A stretch of DNA of 64,000 nucleotides from an uncultured Lachnospiraceae bacterium (GTDB taxonomy: Bacteria; Bacillota; Clostridia; Lachnospirales; Lachnospiraceae): contig URCR01000012.1 of the NCBI GenBank assembly GCA_900546325.1, positions 1 through 64,000 on the forward strand. The letters are read 5' to 3'. A model generated the notes under the pieces. That model was not told where the DNA came from. It saw only the letters and a list, made by a program, of their open reading frames with translations, and made no database searches. The first letter of the stretch is position 1, and every line of letters begins with the position of its first letter. Positions 7,721 through 15,906 of this stretch are shown in pieces. The position numbers and the translations under genes were made by a program.

Positions 7721-8605
7721 ATGTTCTGGATGGCTGTGCTGTGTGCCGGACTTACAGTGGTGATCCTGCTGCTTGTGCTGAAGATTCTCTGTATGCGCAG
7801 AGCGGCAGAAGAAATCTCTGAAGAATTCATGGAAAAATTGCAAATAGAGACAAATACACTTGTCACCATTTCCTGTCATGACAAAGCGATGCGGCAGCTT
7901 GCTGAGCAGATCAATATCGAACTGCGAAAACTGCAAAGACTGCGCCACCGCTTTCTTCAGGGAGATCAGGAGTTAAAAAATGCGATCACAAATATTTCAC
8001 ATGATCTGCGCACGCCGATTACTGCGATCAGCGGATATCTGGAATTGCTTGATGAGATGGAAAAGAGTGAGGAAGTCAGTCGGTATCTGGACATTTTGAA
8101 GGAGCGCACCGAAGTGTTGAAACAGCTTTCGGAGGAATTGTTCCGCTACTCTGTAATCACCTCTCCGGAATATGACACCTCCACGGAATCGGTCGAACTC
8201 AACCGTGTTCTGGAAGAATGTATCGCCGGATTTTACGGAGTTCTCAAGCGGGAAAATATTGAGCCGTCCATTCACTTCCCGGAGAAGAAGGTCATCCGGA
8301 CAGTCAATAAAGCTTCGCTTGCCCGTGTTTTTTCCAATCTGATTCAAAATATGATTAAATACAGTGATGGAGATATGGAGATTGAACTGACAGAGGATGG
8401 GATCCTGCGCTTCTCAAATGCTGCCAGCAGGATGACAGAAGTGCAGGCAGAACGGCTCTTTGACCGGTTTTATACAGTAGAGACTGCTAGAAAATCTACG
8501 GGACTCGGTCTGTCGATCGCGCGGATTTTAGTGGAGCAGATGAACGGCATGATTGGAGCAGTGTATGAAGGCGGGAGACTTATCATTACCGTCAAAATTC
8601 CTTGA
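7721..8605 (+). CDS. Sensor histidine kinase, short-sensor type
   Basis: The kinase of about 294 residues has a single N-terminal membrane helix (about 2-24) and no sizeable sensor domain, then a coiled region, the dimerisation and phospho-acceptor H box (NISHDLRTPITAISGYLE near residue 95), the N box (SNLIQNMIKYSDG) and the G box (STGLGLSIARILVEQMNG). Kinases of this build usually sense through the membrane or through the partner ABC transporter. The ATG at 7721 has GAGGAG seven bases before it; a GTG at 7718 is also possible. It closes the regulator-ATPase-permease-kinase operon. Confidence 0.92.
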   Translation: MFWMAVLCAGLTVVILLLVLKILCMRRAAEEISEEFMEKLQIETNTLVTISCHDKAMRQLAEQINIELRKLQRLRHRFLQGDQELKNAITNISHDLRTPITAISGYLELLDEMEKSEEVSRYLDILKERTEVLKQLSEELFRYSVITSPEYDTSTESVELNRVLEECIAGFYGVLKRENIEPSIHFPEKKVIRTVNKASLARVFSNLIQNMIKYSDGDMEIELTEDGILRFSNAASRMTEVQAERLFDRFYTVETARKSTGLGLSIARILVEQMNGMIGAVYEGGRLIITVKIP

Positions 8606-8634
8606 TAGGAGACTGCAGATTCTGTGCTTTGATT

Positions 8635-8693
8635 CGTGCTTTGCTGCAATAGACTGGAATGTATATGACAGAAAATAATAAAAAGCAGGGAGA
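8635..8693 (+). pseudogene. Internally deleted second copy of the WYL gene end
   Basis: Bases 8645-8669 are identical to 4528-4552 inside the WYL gene, and 8670-8726 match 5073-5130 (the last codons, stop, terminator and following TTGCTATAAT) with one missing A and two substitutions. About 520 bp between the two parts are absent. This is therefore the scar of a duplicated WYL gene that lost most of its body, leaving the terminator and the promoter-like end. Confidence 0.75.
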
Positions 8694-8718
8694 TTGACCG
8701 TGGAGGTCAATCTCTTTT
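8690..8718 (+). terminator. Terminator copy after the kinase gene
   Basis: GAGATTGACC (8690-8699) pairs perfectly with GGTCAATCTC (8705-8714) over loop GTGGA and runs into TTTT. It is the second copy of the hairpin at 5094-5122. Confidence 0.75.
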
Positions 8719-8726
8719 GCTATAAT
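8718..8726 (+). promoter_or_regulatory. Extended -10 promoter of the lipoprotein gene
   Basis: TGCTATAAT is a consensus extended -10 located 34 bases before the ATG at 8760. No -35 at standard spacing is seen, which extended -10 promoters tolerate. It lies in the duplicated segment shared with 5122-5130. Confidence 0.5.
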
Positions 8727-8759
8727 AAGGACGAAAATTTTACAGAGAGGGGAAAGACA

Positions 8760-9698
8760 ATGAAAGCAAAAATTTTAGGAAGCATTGCACTGATAGTTAT
8801 TCTTATCGCCGGAATTACCGGATGCTTTGTTTACCAGAAACAGAAAGAACAGACAAAAATCGAGCAGCAGCGCAGAGAAGCAAAGAAAGAAGCTAAGGAA
8901 GAGAAAGCTGTTGAAGAAGAGATCGATAAAGTCGCTGAAAAAGAGAAGACTTTTGCCAAAACAGAGGCGCATGAAGAAAAACTGAATCTGTTAAAGACTA
9001 CACTGACAGAAATGGAGGAATACAAGAAGTCGGAAAAGCATTCCAAAAAAGTATCCGAGAAATATGAATCCGTAGTGTCGTCTATGCAGGAAGCTTTTCA
9101 AAAAGAATATGATTCCAATATTGAGCAAGCTACTTTAGAGAATCTTGACACTGTGGAAGATATTTCAGCTCTTACAGGCAGCAAAGACAATCTTACAGCC
9201 CTGTTTTCTACCATCGAAGCGGAAAAAGATTATGTGTTCGCTTCAAATGATGATTTCGAAACTTATAAACAAAAAATTACCGAATTGACCGAAGCATATA
9301 CAAGCCGGATTGCCGCGGTAGAGGAAGCAAAGAACAAGGCAGAGGAAGAGGCGGCGAGAAAAGCCGAGGAAGAAGCGAAAGCAAGAACACATTATGAAAA
9401 TGAATACTTTTCGGTTGATGTTCCGAAAGAATGGGATGGGTATTGGAGTGTGACAGAGGAAAAACATGGTCGAGATGGTAATAAATACTATTTCAATTGT
9501 GATCCCCCAGGTGAAGATAATGGTGGCGGTGCTATTCTTTACGTTGTTGATGCTACTTATGGTTTACCTCAAAATGGAAGATTGATTTCTGAACCTTGTG
9601 AAATTGTGGGATATACATCCAACAACTTTGCTGTATTCAGAGCAGTTGAAGCCGGTGCGGGATTTTTTACCAGTGATGCAACACTCACTTTGAAATAG
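8760..9698 (+). CDS. Lipoprotein with coiled-coil region
   Basis: The 312-residue protein begins with a lysine-containing signal and membrane stretch ending in the lipobox ITGC (Cys near residue 22), so it should be lipid-anchored outside the membrane. Residues about 28-210 are rich in E, K and A and read as a long coiled coil. The last 85 residues (from HYENEYFSVDVPKEWDGYW) form a compact domain of unknown role with a GGGAILYVVD strand. ATG 8760 follows AGAGAGGGGAAAG; an upstream TTG at 8694 in frame would run through the terminator stem and is unlikely. I do not recognise a named family. Confidence 0.75.
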   Translation: MKAKILGSIALIVILIAGITGCFVYQKQKEQTKIEQQRREAKKEAKEEKAVEEEIDKVAEKEKTFAKTEAHEEKLNLLKTTLTEMEEYKKSEKHSKKVSEKYESVVSSMQEAFQKEYDSNIEQATLENLDTVEDISALTGSKDNLTALFSTIEAEKDYVFASNDDFETYKQKITELTEAYTSRIAAVEEAKNKAEEEAARKAEEEAKARTHYENEYFSVDVPKEWDGYWSVTEEKHGRDGNKYYFNCDPPGEDNGGGAILYVVDATYGLPQNGRLISEPCEIVGYTSNNFAVFRAVEAGAGFFTSDATLTLK

Positions 9699-9745
9699 TT
9701 CCATATAATGAAAAAGGTTTTGAGTTGTTATAGGAGAATGAGAGT

Positions 9746-10066
9746 ATGAAGAAAAAGTATATGGTAATTCTGCCAATCGCAGTATTATGTCTATCTTTTT
9801 GAGGATGCTCGGGAGTGGCAAAAGAAAAAGAAATAAAAGAAGAATTGAAGGACCCGGAAATCATGGATATGTATTCAGAGTAGAAAAATAGATGTGAACA
9901 AATAAGAAGATATTGGAGTGAAGACCGCCAGCTTTTTCTTGAAAAAGAAAAAAATTTCGATTATAATATAGGTTCGTACGAAGCAGGCAGGAACTGTGAG
10001 ATTTCTTTTGGCAGAATATATACAGTTTTTACTTGCGACTTATCAGAGGAAAGGAAGACATTATGA
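9746..10066 (+). pseudogene. Broken small lipoprotein gene
   Basis: An ATG at 9746 with AGGAGAATGAG before it opens a frame of 106 codons whose start is a lipoprotein signal peptide (KKYMVILPIAVLCLSF), but the expected small residue before GC of the lipobox is a TGA stop (9800-9802), and a second stop, TAG, is at 9881-9883. After these stops the frame stays open and protein-like (RRYWSEDRQLFLEKEKNF, later RNCEISFGRIYTVFTCDL) until a TGA that overlaps the miaB start. Two separate stops in a well-preserved frame suggest recent loss. It follows another lipoprotein gene by 47 bp. Confidence 0.65.
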
Positions 10067-11538
10067 GAGAACAGAATCGAAATAAGAATCAGGAAATGGA
10101 AGCGATTCTTGAACAGATGGATCTAAGTCAGCCGGCGCCGGCGGAAGAACCGATGCGGCAGTACTGGTTTATGAAGAAAGCGCGCGAACTTGTGAAAGAA
10201 CAGTCTGAAAAACTGGGTCGTCCCCTGACGGCGTGCACGACAACATTCGGCTGCCAGATGAATGCGAGAGACTCTGAAAAGCTTCTTGGTATATTGGAGC
10301 AGATCGGGTATCAGGAAGAGACAAATGAGGAGGAAGCAGACTTTGTCATCTATAACACCTGCACGGTGCGTGAAAATGCCAATATGCGTGTGTATGGGCG
10401 TCTGGGACAGTTAAATCGTGTAAAAAAGCAGAAGCCGCACATGCTGATCGGACTTTGCGGCTGTATGATGCAGGAGCCGGAAGTGGTGGAGAAGCTTAAA
10501 AAGAGCTACCGCTTCGTCGATCTCATTTTCGGAACACATAATATCTATAAATTTGCGGAACTGATCGTGACACGCCTGGAGTCACAGCGGATGGTTATTG
10601 ACATCTGGAAAGATACAGATAAAATTGTCGAAGATCTGCCGAGCGAACGAAAGTTTTCGTTTAAATCCGGTGTCAATATTATGTTTGGCTGCAATAACTT
10701 CTGCAGCTACTGTATTGTGCCGTATGTGCGCGGACGTGAGCGGAGCAGAAATCCGGAGGATATCATCCGGGAGATTAAACGTCTTGTGGAGGACGGTGTC
10801 GTGGAAGTGATGCTGCTTGGGCAGAATGTGAATTCTTACGGAAAGACATTGGAGCATCCGGTGACATTTGCGCAGCTTCTCACAGAAATCGAGAAGATCG
10901 AAGGGCTGGAGCGGATCCGTTTTATGACTTCCCACCCGAAAGATCTCTCCGATGAATTGATCGAAGTGATGAGGCATTCCAAAAAAATCTGTAAGCACCT
11001 TCATTTGCCGGTACAGTCAGGAAGCACTGAGATCTTAAAGAAAATGAACCGGCGCTATACAAAGGAGCAGTATTTGGAGCTTGTCCGCAAGATCAAAGAC
11101 GCAGTGCCGGACATTTCCCTGACGACAGACATTATTGTCGGCTTTCCGGGGGAGACAGAGGAAGATTTCCTGGAGACGATGGATGTCGTAAAGCAGGTGC
11201 GCTATGACAGTGCCTTTACCTTTATATACTCTAAGAGGACAGGGACACCGGCGGCAGCGATGGAAAATCAGGTACCGCAAGATGTTGTCAAAGATCGGTT
11301 TGACAGGCTGTTAAAGGAAGTTCAGAGTATTTCCGCAGAAGTGTGCAGCATACACGAAGGGACAACACAGTCTGTTCTTGTGGAGGCAGTCAATGATCAT
11401 GATTCTGCACTTGTCACCGGACGACTCAGCAACAATATACTGGTCCATTTCCCGGGAGAGGCAGAACTGATCGGAAAGATTGTAAACGTCAGACTTGATG
11501 AATGCAAAGGATTTTATTATATTGGAACCCGTGTATAA
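10063..11538 (+). CDS. miaB: tRNA-2-methylthio-N6-dimethylallyladenosine synthase MiaB
   Basis: MiaB is a radical SAM methylthiotransferase that adds the 2-methylthio group to i6A37 of tRNAs reading codons starting with U. The 491-residue protein shows the N-terminal MTTase domain with three cluster cysteines (TTFGCQMN, YNTCTVRENA and GLCGCMMQ), the radical SAM motif GCNNFCSYCIVPYVRGRE (CxxxCxxC, about residue 205), and a C-terminal TRAM domain (SVLVEAVN to VRLDECKGFYYIG). ATG 10063 is chosen because AAAGGAAG precedes it; an earlier in-frame ATG at 10033 lies inside the broken lipoprotein gene. MiaA, which makes the i6A precursor, is encoded at 19025. Confidence 0.96.
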   Translation: MREQNRNKNQEMEAILEQMDLSQPAPAEEPMRQYWFMKKARELVKEQSEKLGRPLTACTTTFGCQMNARDSEKLLGILEQIGYQEETNEEEADFVIYNTCTVRENANMRVYGRLGQLNRVKKQKPHMLIGLCGCMMQEPEVVEKLKKSYRFVDLIFGTHNIYKFAELIVTRLESQRMVIDIWKDTDKIVEDLPSERKFSFKSGVNIMFGCNNFCSYCIVPYVRGRERSRNPEDIIREIKRLVEDGVVEVMLLGQNVNSYGKTLEHPVTFAQLLTEIEKIEGLERIRFMTSHPKDLSDELIEVMRHSKKICKHLHLPVQSGSTEILKKMNRRYTKEQYLELVRKIKDAVPDISLTTDIIVGFPGETEEDFLETMDVVKQVRYDSAFTFIYSKRTGTPAAAMENQVPQDVVKDRFDRLLKEVQSISAEVCSIHEGTTQSVLVEAVNDHDSALVTGRLSNNILVHFPGEAELIGKIVNVRLDECKGFYYIGTRV

Positions 11539-11550
11539 TGGGTTCCTTTT
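11524..11550 (+). terminator. Terminator overlapping the end of miaB
   Basis: GGAACCC (11524-11530) pairs with GGGTTCC (11540-11546) over a nine-base loop that contains the stop codon, followed by TTTT. Confidence 0.7.
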
Positions 11551-11620
11551 GTGATGTCATATTTTTCAGTATTCTGTCCACAATAGAGAAAAAGGACATG
11601 TGTGGACGGGAGAGAGAAGA

Positions 11621-12037
11621 TTGAAAAAAGTAAGTGAATATTTGTTTTTGTGGGCACTCGGCGGCACCATCTATTATGAATTTGAGATGCTCTTTAGGGG
11701 ATTTTCCCATTGGTCGATGTTTGTGCTCGGAGGAATCTGCCTTTGCTTCTTCGCGTGGCAGGGAACGATGGTACACTGGAGTGATCCGCTTTGGAGGCAG
11801 GTGATCCGCTGCGTGATATTTGTGACTGCAAGTGAGTTTATTACGGGGATGATTGTAAATAAATGGCTTGGTCTTAATGTGTGGGATTACAGTGATCAGC
11901 CGATGCAGCTGTTCGGGCAGATCTGCGTTCCGTTTATGATCATATTTTCCGGGCTCTGTGCTGCAGGGATTTTTTTGAGCGGATTTCTGCTGCATTACCT
12001 GTACGGGGAAGAAAGACCGACGTACCATATTTTGTAG
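11621..12037 (+). CDS. Putative CmpB-type membrane protein (PF06541-like)
   Basis: The protein of about 138 residues has four predicted membrane helices and the conserved pattern GLNVWDYSDQPMQLFGQICV, which I associate with the putative ABC-transporter type IV/CmpB family; the transport role of that family is unproven. There is no ATPase gene beside it. A TTG start at 11621 with GGGAGAG six bases upstream gives a protein beginning KKVSEYLFLWALGG; a GTG at 11600 in frame would add seven residues. It is the first gene after the miaB terminator. Confidence 0.7.
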   Translation: MKKVSEYLFLWALGGTIYYEFEMLFRGFSHWSMFVLGGICLCFFAWQGTMVHWSDPLWRQVIRCVIFVTASEFITGMIVNKWLGLNVWDYSDQPMQLFGQICVPFMIIFSGLCAAGIFLSGFLLHYLYGEERPTYHIL

Positions 12038-12152
12038 AGGGACAAGAGGATATTTTGATTGAAAAATGATTGCCGGGTGTTGCTATAGAGACGATAGAAA
12101 GCAGACAGTTATGTATTGTCTTTCCAAAAGAAGATTTGCAGGAGGTGAAAAA

Positions 12153-12674
12153 ATGATTCTGTCAGGAAAAGAAATTTTAAAACATATCGGGAAAGAGATC
12201 CAGATTGAGCCGTTTGATGAGAAAAGGCTGAATCCAAACAGCTATAATCTGTCACTGGCAAATGAACTGCTTGTCTATGAAGATGAGATACTGGACATGA
12301 AGAAAGATCATGCGGTAAAAAAGATCATCATTCCAAAGGAGGGACTTTTGCTGGAGCCGCACAAGCTGTACCTTGGACGGACGAATGAATTTACAAAAAC
12401 AGAAGGGTTTGTTCCGATGCTGGAAGGACGCTCTTCCACGGGACGCCTGGGACTTTTTATCCATGTGACAGCGGGATTCGGCGATGTGGGATTTGCAGGC
12501 TATTGGACGCTTGAAATTTTCTGCGTCCAGCCGATCCGGATCTATCCAGACGTGGAGGTGTGCCAGATTTATTACCATGACATTCATGGAGAATACGACA
12601 GCTATCAAAGCGGAAAATATCAGAATAACAAAGGAATCCAGTCCAGCATGTTGTACCGGGATTTCTTAAAATAG
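12153..12674 (+). CDS. dcd: dCTP deaminase
   Basis: dCTP deaminase converts dCTP to dUTP on the way to dTMP. The 173-residue protein carries the trimeric dUTPase-fold signature EGRSSTGRLGLFIHVTAGF followed by GDVGFAGYWTLE, with the catalytic Glu of the TLE segment, and the C-terminal KYQNNKGIQSS that closes over the nucleotide. ATG 12153 follows GCAGGAGGTG; an open frame from 12066 lacks such a site. Some members also hydrolyse the triphosphate to dUMP, which cannot be decided from sequence by eye. Confidence 0.9.
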   Translation: MILSGKEILKHIGKEIQIEPFDEKRLNPNSYNLSLANELLVYEDEILDMKKDHAVKKIIIPKEGLLLEPHKLYLGRTNEFTKTEGFVPMLEGRSSTGRLGLFIHVTAGFGDVGFAGYWTLEIFCVQPIRIYPDVEVCQIYYHDIHGEYDSYQSGKYQNNKGIQSSMLYRDFLK

Positions 12675-12745
12675 CAGAAGAATCAAACACAGTAAATACA
12701 ATCAGAACAATGATATAAAAACAAGAATGAGGAAGGAAACAAAAA

Positions 12746-13159
12746 ATGAGTCAGATTTTTGTATACGGAACTCTTTTGAAAGGGATGTACAACTACGAAA
12801 TTTATTGCAGCGAAGAAAATTCATATCGGAGAAAAGCATATGTGGATGGACTTCTTTACAGTCTGAAGGGAAAACGCTATCCGGCATTACTTGCAGGAGA
12901 GGAAAGGATTGCAGGAGAGATACACGAAGTGTCAGAAGAAGCGCTCAAGAGGATCGATGAGATGGAAAACTATTTCGGAGAAGGGCATCCGGACAATGAA
13001 TATGATAAAAAAATCGTGACGGCCCACGATGAAGAAGGAAATGTCCTCGGAGAATTCCCGGTGTATTTTTATAATATCCGGAATGAAAAAAATAAGGCAC
13101 TGTTAGATCAGAAGATTACATGTAATGATTATCGGGAATATGTGGAGCGGCAGTCGTAA
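12746..13159 (+). CDS. Gamma-glutamylcyclotransferase-like (AIG2-like) protein
   Basis: The 137-residue protein has the AIG2/GGCT signature FVYGTLLKGMYN at the start, the LYSLKGKRYPAL strand with ligand-pocket glycine and tyrosine, the GEIHEVSEEALKRIDEMENY segment including the catalytic Glu position, and VYFYN near the end. The family includes gamma-glutamylcyclotransferases and gamma-glutamylamine cyclotransferases; the substrate here is unknown. The ATG follows GAGGAAGGAAAC. It stands alone between dcd and the mutS promoter. Confidence 0.8.
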   Translation: MSQIFVYGTLLKGMYNYEIYCSEENSYRRKAYVDGLLYSLKGKRYPALLAGEERIAGEIHEVSEEALKRIDEMENYFGEGHPDNEYDKKIVTAHDEEGNVLGEFPVYFYNIRNEKNKALLDQKITCNDYREYVERQS

Positions 13160-13164
13160 GTTCC

Positions 13165-13193
13165 TTGAAAAGCCTTTGAAAATTTGGTATTAT
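13165..13193 (+). promoter_or_regulatory. Promoter of the mutSL operon
   Basis: TTGAAA (13165-13170) and TATTAT (13188-13193) are spaced by exactly 17 bp, 46 bp before the mutS ATG, which is preceded by CAGGAGGGATAAAGG. Confidence 0.6.
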
Positions 13194-13239
13194 AAAAAAA
13201 TGCATTACAACATCCTAAAATCAGGAGGGATAAAGGAAC

Positions 13240-15888
13240 ATGGGAACATTGACACCAATGATGCAGCAGTATATGGAGACAAAAAAGCAGTATTCTGACT
13301 GTATTTTATTTTACAGACTTGGTGATTTTTATGAGATGTTCTTTGACGATGCCATTACGGCATCCAAGGAACTTGAGATTACGCTGACCGGGAAAAACTG
13401 CGGATTGGAGGAGCGCGCGCCGATGTGCGGTGTCCCGTATCACTCGGTAGACAGTTATCTGAACCGGCTTGTGGAAAAGGGATATAAGGTTGCGATCTGT
13501 GAACAGGTGGAAGATCCGCAGCAGGCGAAGGGAATTGTAAAGAGAGAGGTTGTGCGCGTTGTAACTGCGGGCACGAACATGAATGCGCAGGCGCTTGATG
13601 AGACGAAGAATAATTATATCATGTGTATTGTATACATTGCAGACCGCTATGGACTGGCAGTGGCAGATGTATCTACCGGAGATTATTTTGTGACAGAACT
13701 TGACAGTGGACGGAAGCTTTTAGATGAGATACATAAATTTTCACCATCAGAAATCATCTGCAATGAATCTTTCTATATGAGCGGACTTGATCTGGACGAC
13801 TTAAGGCATCGGCTTGGAATGATGATCTATTCCATCGATACACATTTCTTTGACGATGAAATGTGTGCACGCATTTTAAAAGAACATTTTCATGCAGCTT
13901 CGCTGGAAGGCATGGGGCTTGGAGATTATAACTGCGGTGTGATCGCAGCAGGAGCGCTTTTGAAGTATCTCTATGAGACTCAGAAGACTTCTCTTTCTCA
14001 CATCACACATGTCACAGGATATGCGACAGGAAAATATATGTTGTTGGACAGTTCTTCCCGAAGAAATCTGGAATTGTGTGAGACATTGCGGGAGAAGCAG
14101 AAAAGAGGTTCTCTTTTGTGGGTGCTGGATAAGACAAAAACTGCTATGGGCGCCAGAATGCTAAGGAGTTATATCGAACAGCCGCTGATCGACCGCCATG
14201 AGATCGAGCAGAGACTGGAAGCAGTGGAAGAATTGAAAGACCAGGCGATTTCCCGTGAGGAGATCCGGGAATATTTATCTCCGGTCTATGATCTGGAACG
14301 TCTGATCAGCCGCGTTACATACCAGTCTGCCAATCCGAGAGATCTGATTTCTTTCCGCAATTCTCTTGAGATGCTGCCGCATGTCAAATATCTTTTAAAA
14401 GAAATGCACGGAGAACTTTTGCAGCAGATTTGCGAAGAACTGGATACACTGGAAGATCTTTATCAGCTTTTGAGCGCATCGATCATGGAGGAACCTCCAC
14501 TTGCGATGAAAGAAGGCGGTATCATCAAAGATGGATACCATGCGGATGTAGATATGCTCCGGCAGGCAAAAACAGAAGGAAAGAACTGGCTTGCACAGCT
14601 GGAAGAGGAAGAAAGAGAGAAGACCGGAATCCGGAATTTGAAGGTGAAATACAATAAAGTATTTGGATACTATCTGGAAGTTACAAATGCTTACAAAGAA
14701 CTTGTGCCGGATTATTATACGAGAAAGCAGACACTTGCCAATGCGGAGCGCTTTATCACTCCAAGGTTAAAGGAACTGGAAGACACGATTCTCGGTGCGG
14801 AAGACAAGCTGTATGCGCTTGAGTATACGCTGTATTGTAAAGTGCGTGACCGGATTGCATCCGAAGTGCTCCGCGTCCAGAAGACAGCGAAGGCAGTTGC
14901 GAAAATTGATGTGTTTACCTCCCTCGCACTTGTGGCAGAGAGGAACAATTATGTCCGCCCGAAAATCAATGAAAAAGGACTGATCGACATCAAAGGCGGC
15001 AGACACCCGGTTGTAGAGAAAATGACTCCGGACAATATGTTTATCGCCAATGACACACTGCTGGACGACAAGAAAAACCGTGTCTCAATCATTACCGGTC
15101 CGAATATGGCGGGAAAATCCACATATATGCGTCAGTCTGCACTGATCGTTCTGATGGCACAGATCGGTTCGTTTGTTCCTGCAGACACCGCCAATATCGG
15201 AATCTGCGATCGTATTTTCACGAGAGTCGGGGCATCTGACGACCTTGCTTCCGGACAGAGTACTTTTATGGTGGAGATGACCGAAGTCGCAAATATTTTG
15301 CGGAATGCCACAAGCAGCAGTCTGCTGATCTTAGATGAAATCGGACGGGGAACGAGTACGTTTGACGGACTGAGCATCGCGTGGGCGGTTGTGGAACATA
15401 TCAGCAATAAGAAGCTGCTTGGAGCCAAGACGTTATTTGCGACACATTACCACGAGCTGACGGAGCTGGAAGGGAAGCTTGACAGTGTGAACAATTACTG
15501 TATTGCCGTCAAAGAGCAGGGAGATGATATTGTCTTCTTAAGAAAGATCGTAAAGGGCGGCGCGGACAAGAGCTACGGAATCCAGGTTGCAAAGCTTGCG
15601 GGAGTGCCGGAGTCCGTCATTGCACGTGCAAAGGAGATCGTCGGAGAATTAAGTGAGGCGGACATCACGACAAAGGTGCGCGAGATTTCTGCCCAGGGAA
15701 CAGAAACGAAAGCGCGTCAGAAAAAATACGACGAGGTGGATCTGGCACAGATGTCGCTGTTTGATACCGTCAGAGATGATGATGTCTTAGAAGAACTAAA
15801 AGAAATTGACGTGTCGAATCTGACACCGATGGATGCATTAAATACGATTTACCGGCTTCAGAACAAACTGAAGAACCGTTGGAAATAG
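13240..15888 (+). CDS. mutS: DNA mismatch repair protein MutS
   Basis: MutS binds mismatches and small loops and recruits MutL. The 882-residue protein, of normal length, has the N-terminal mismatch-binding motif with F-x-E (RLGDFYEMFFDDA, about residue 30), the connector and lever domains, and a C-terminal ABC-like ATPase with Walker A GPNMAGKSTYMRQ (about 620), Walker B LLILDEIGRGTSTFDG (about 697) and the ATHYHELTEL switch segment. It is followed after 18 bp by mutL, with a GGAGAAAGGAG site, so the two form one operon. Confidence 0.98.
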   Translation: MGTLTPMMQQYMETKKQYSDCILFYRLGDFYEMFFDDAITASKELEITLTGKNCGLEERAPMCGVPYHSVDSYLNRLVEKGYKVAICEQVEDPQQAKGIVKREVVRVVTAGTNMNAQALDETKNNYIMCIVYIADRYGLAVADVSTGDYFVTELDSGRKLLDEIHKFSPSEIICNESFYMSGLDLDDLRHRLGMMIYSIDTHFFDDEMCARILKEHFHAASLEGMGLGDYNCGVIAAGALLKYLYETQKTSLSHITHVTGYATGKYMLLDSSSRRNLELCETLREKQKRGSLLWVLDKTKTAMGARMLRSYIEQPLIDRHEIEQRLEAVEELKDQAISREEIREYLSPVYDLERLISRVTYQSANPRDLISFRNSLEMLPHVKYLLKEMHGELLQQICEELDTLEDLYQLLSASIMEEPPLAMKEGGIIKDGYHADVDMLRQAKTEGKNWLAQLEEEEREKTGIRNLKVKYNKVFGYYLEVTNAYKELVPDYYTRKQTLANAERFITPRLKELEDTILGAEDKLYALEYTLYCKVRDRIASEVLRVQKTAKAVAKIDVFTSLALVAERNNYVRPKINEKGLIDIKGGRHPVVEKMTPDNMFIANDTLLDDKKNRVSIITGPNMAGKSTYMRQSALIVLMAQIGSFVPADTANIGICDRIFTRVGASDDLASGQSTFMVEMTEVANILRNATSSSLLILDEIGRGTSTFDGLSIAWAVVEHISNKKLLGAKTLFATHYHELTELEGKLDSVNNYCIAVKEQGDDIVFLRKIVKGGADKSYGIQVAKLAGVPESVIARAKEIVGELSEADITTKVREISAQGTETKARQKKYDEVDLAQMSLFDTVRDDDVLEELKEIDVSNLTPMDALNTIYRLQNKLKNRWK

Positions 15889-15906
15889 TGGGAGAAAGGA
15901 GCAGAT

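Noticed and set aside
8694..8759. TTG 8694 as the start of the lipoprotein
   Set aside because: The extension would be read through a terminator stem and puts 22 polar residues before the signal peptide; ATG 8760 has a good ribosome-binding site.
9800..9802. TGA in the lipoprotein frame as a selenocysteine codon
   Set aside because: It lies inside the signal peptide next to the lipobox and a TAG follows; ordinary gene decay explains both.
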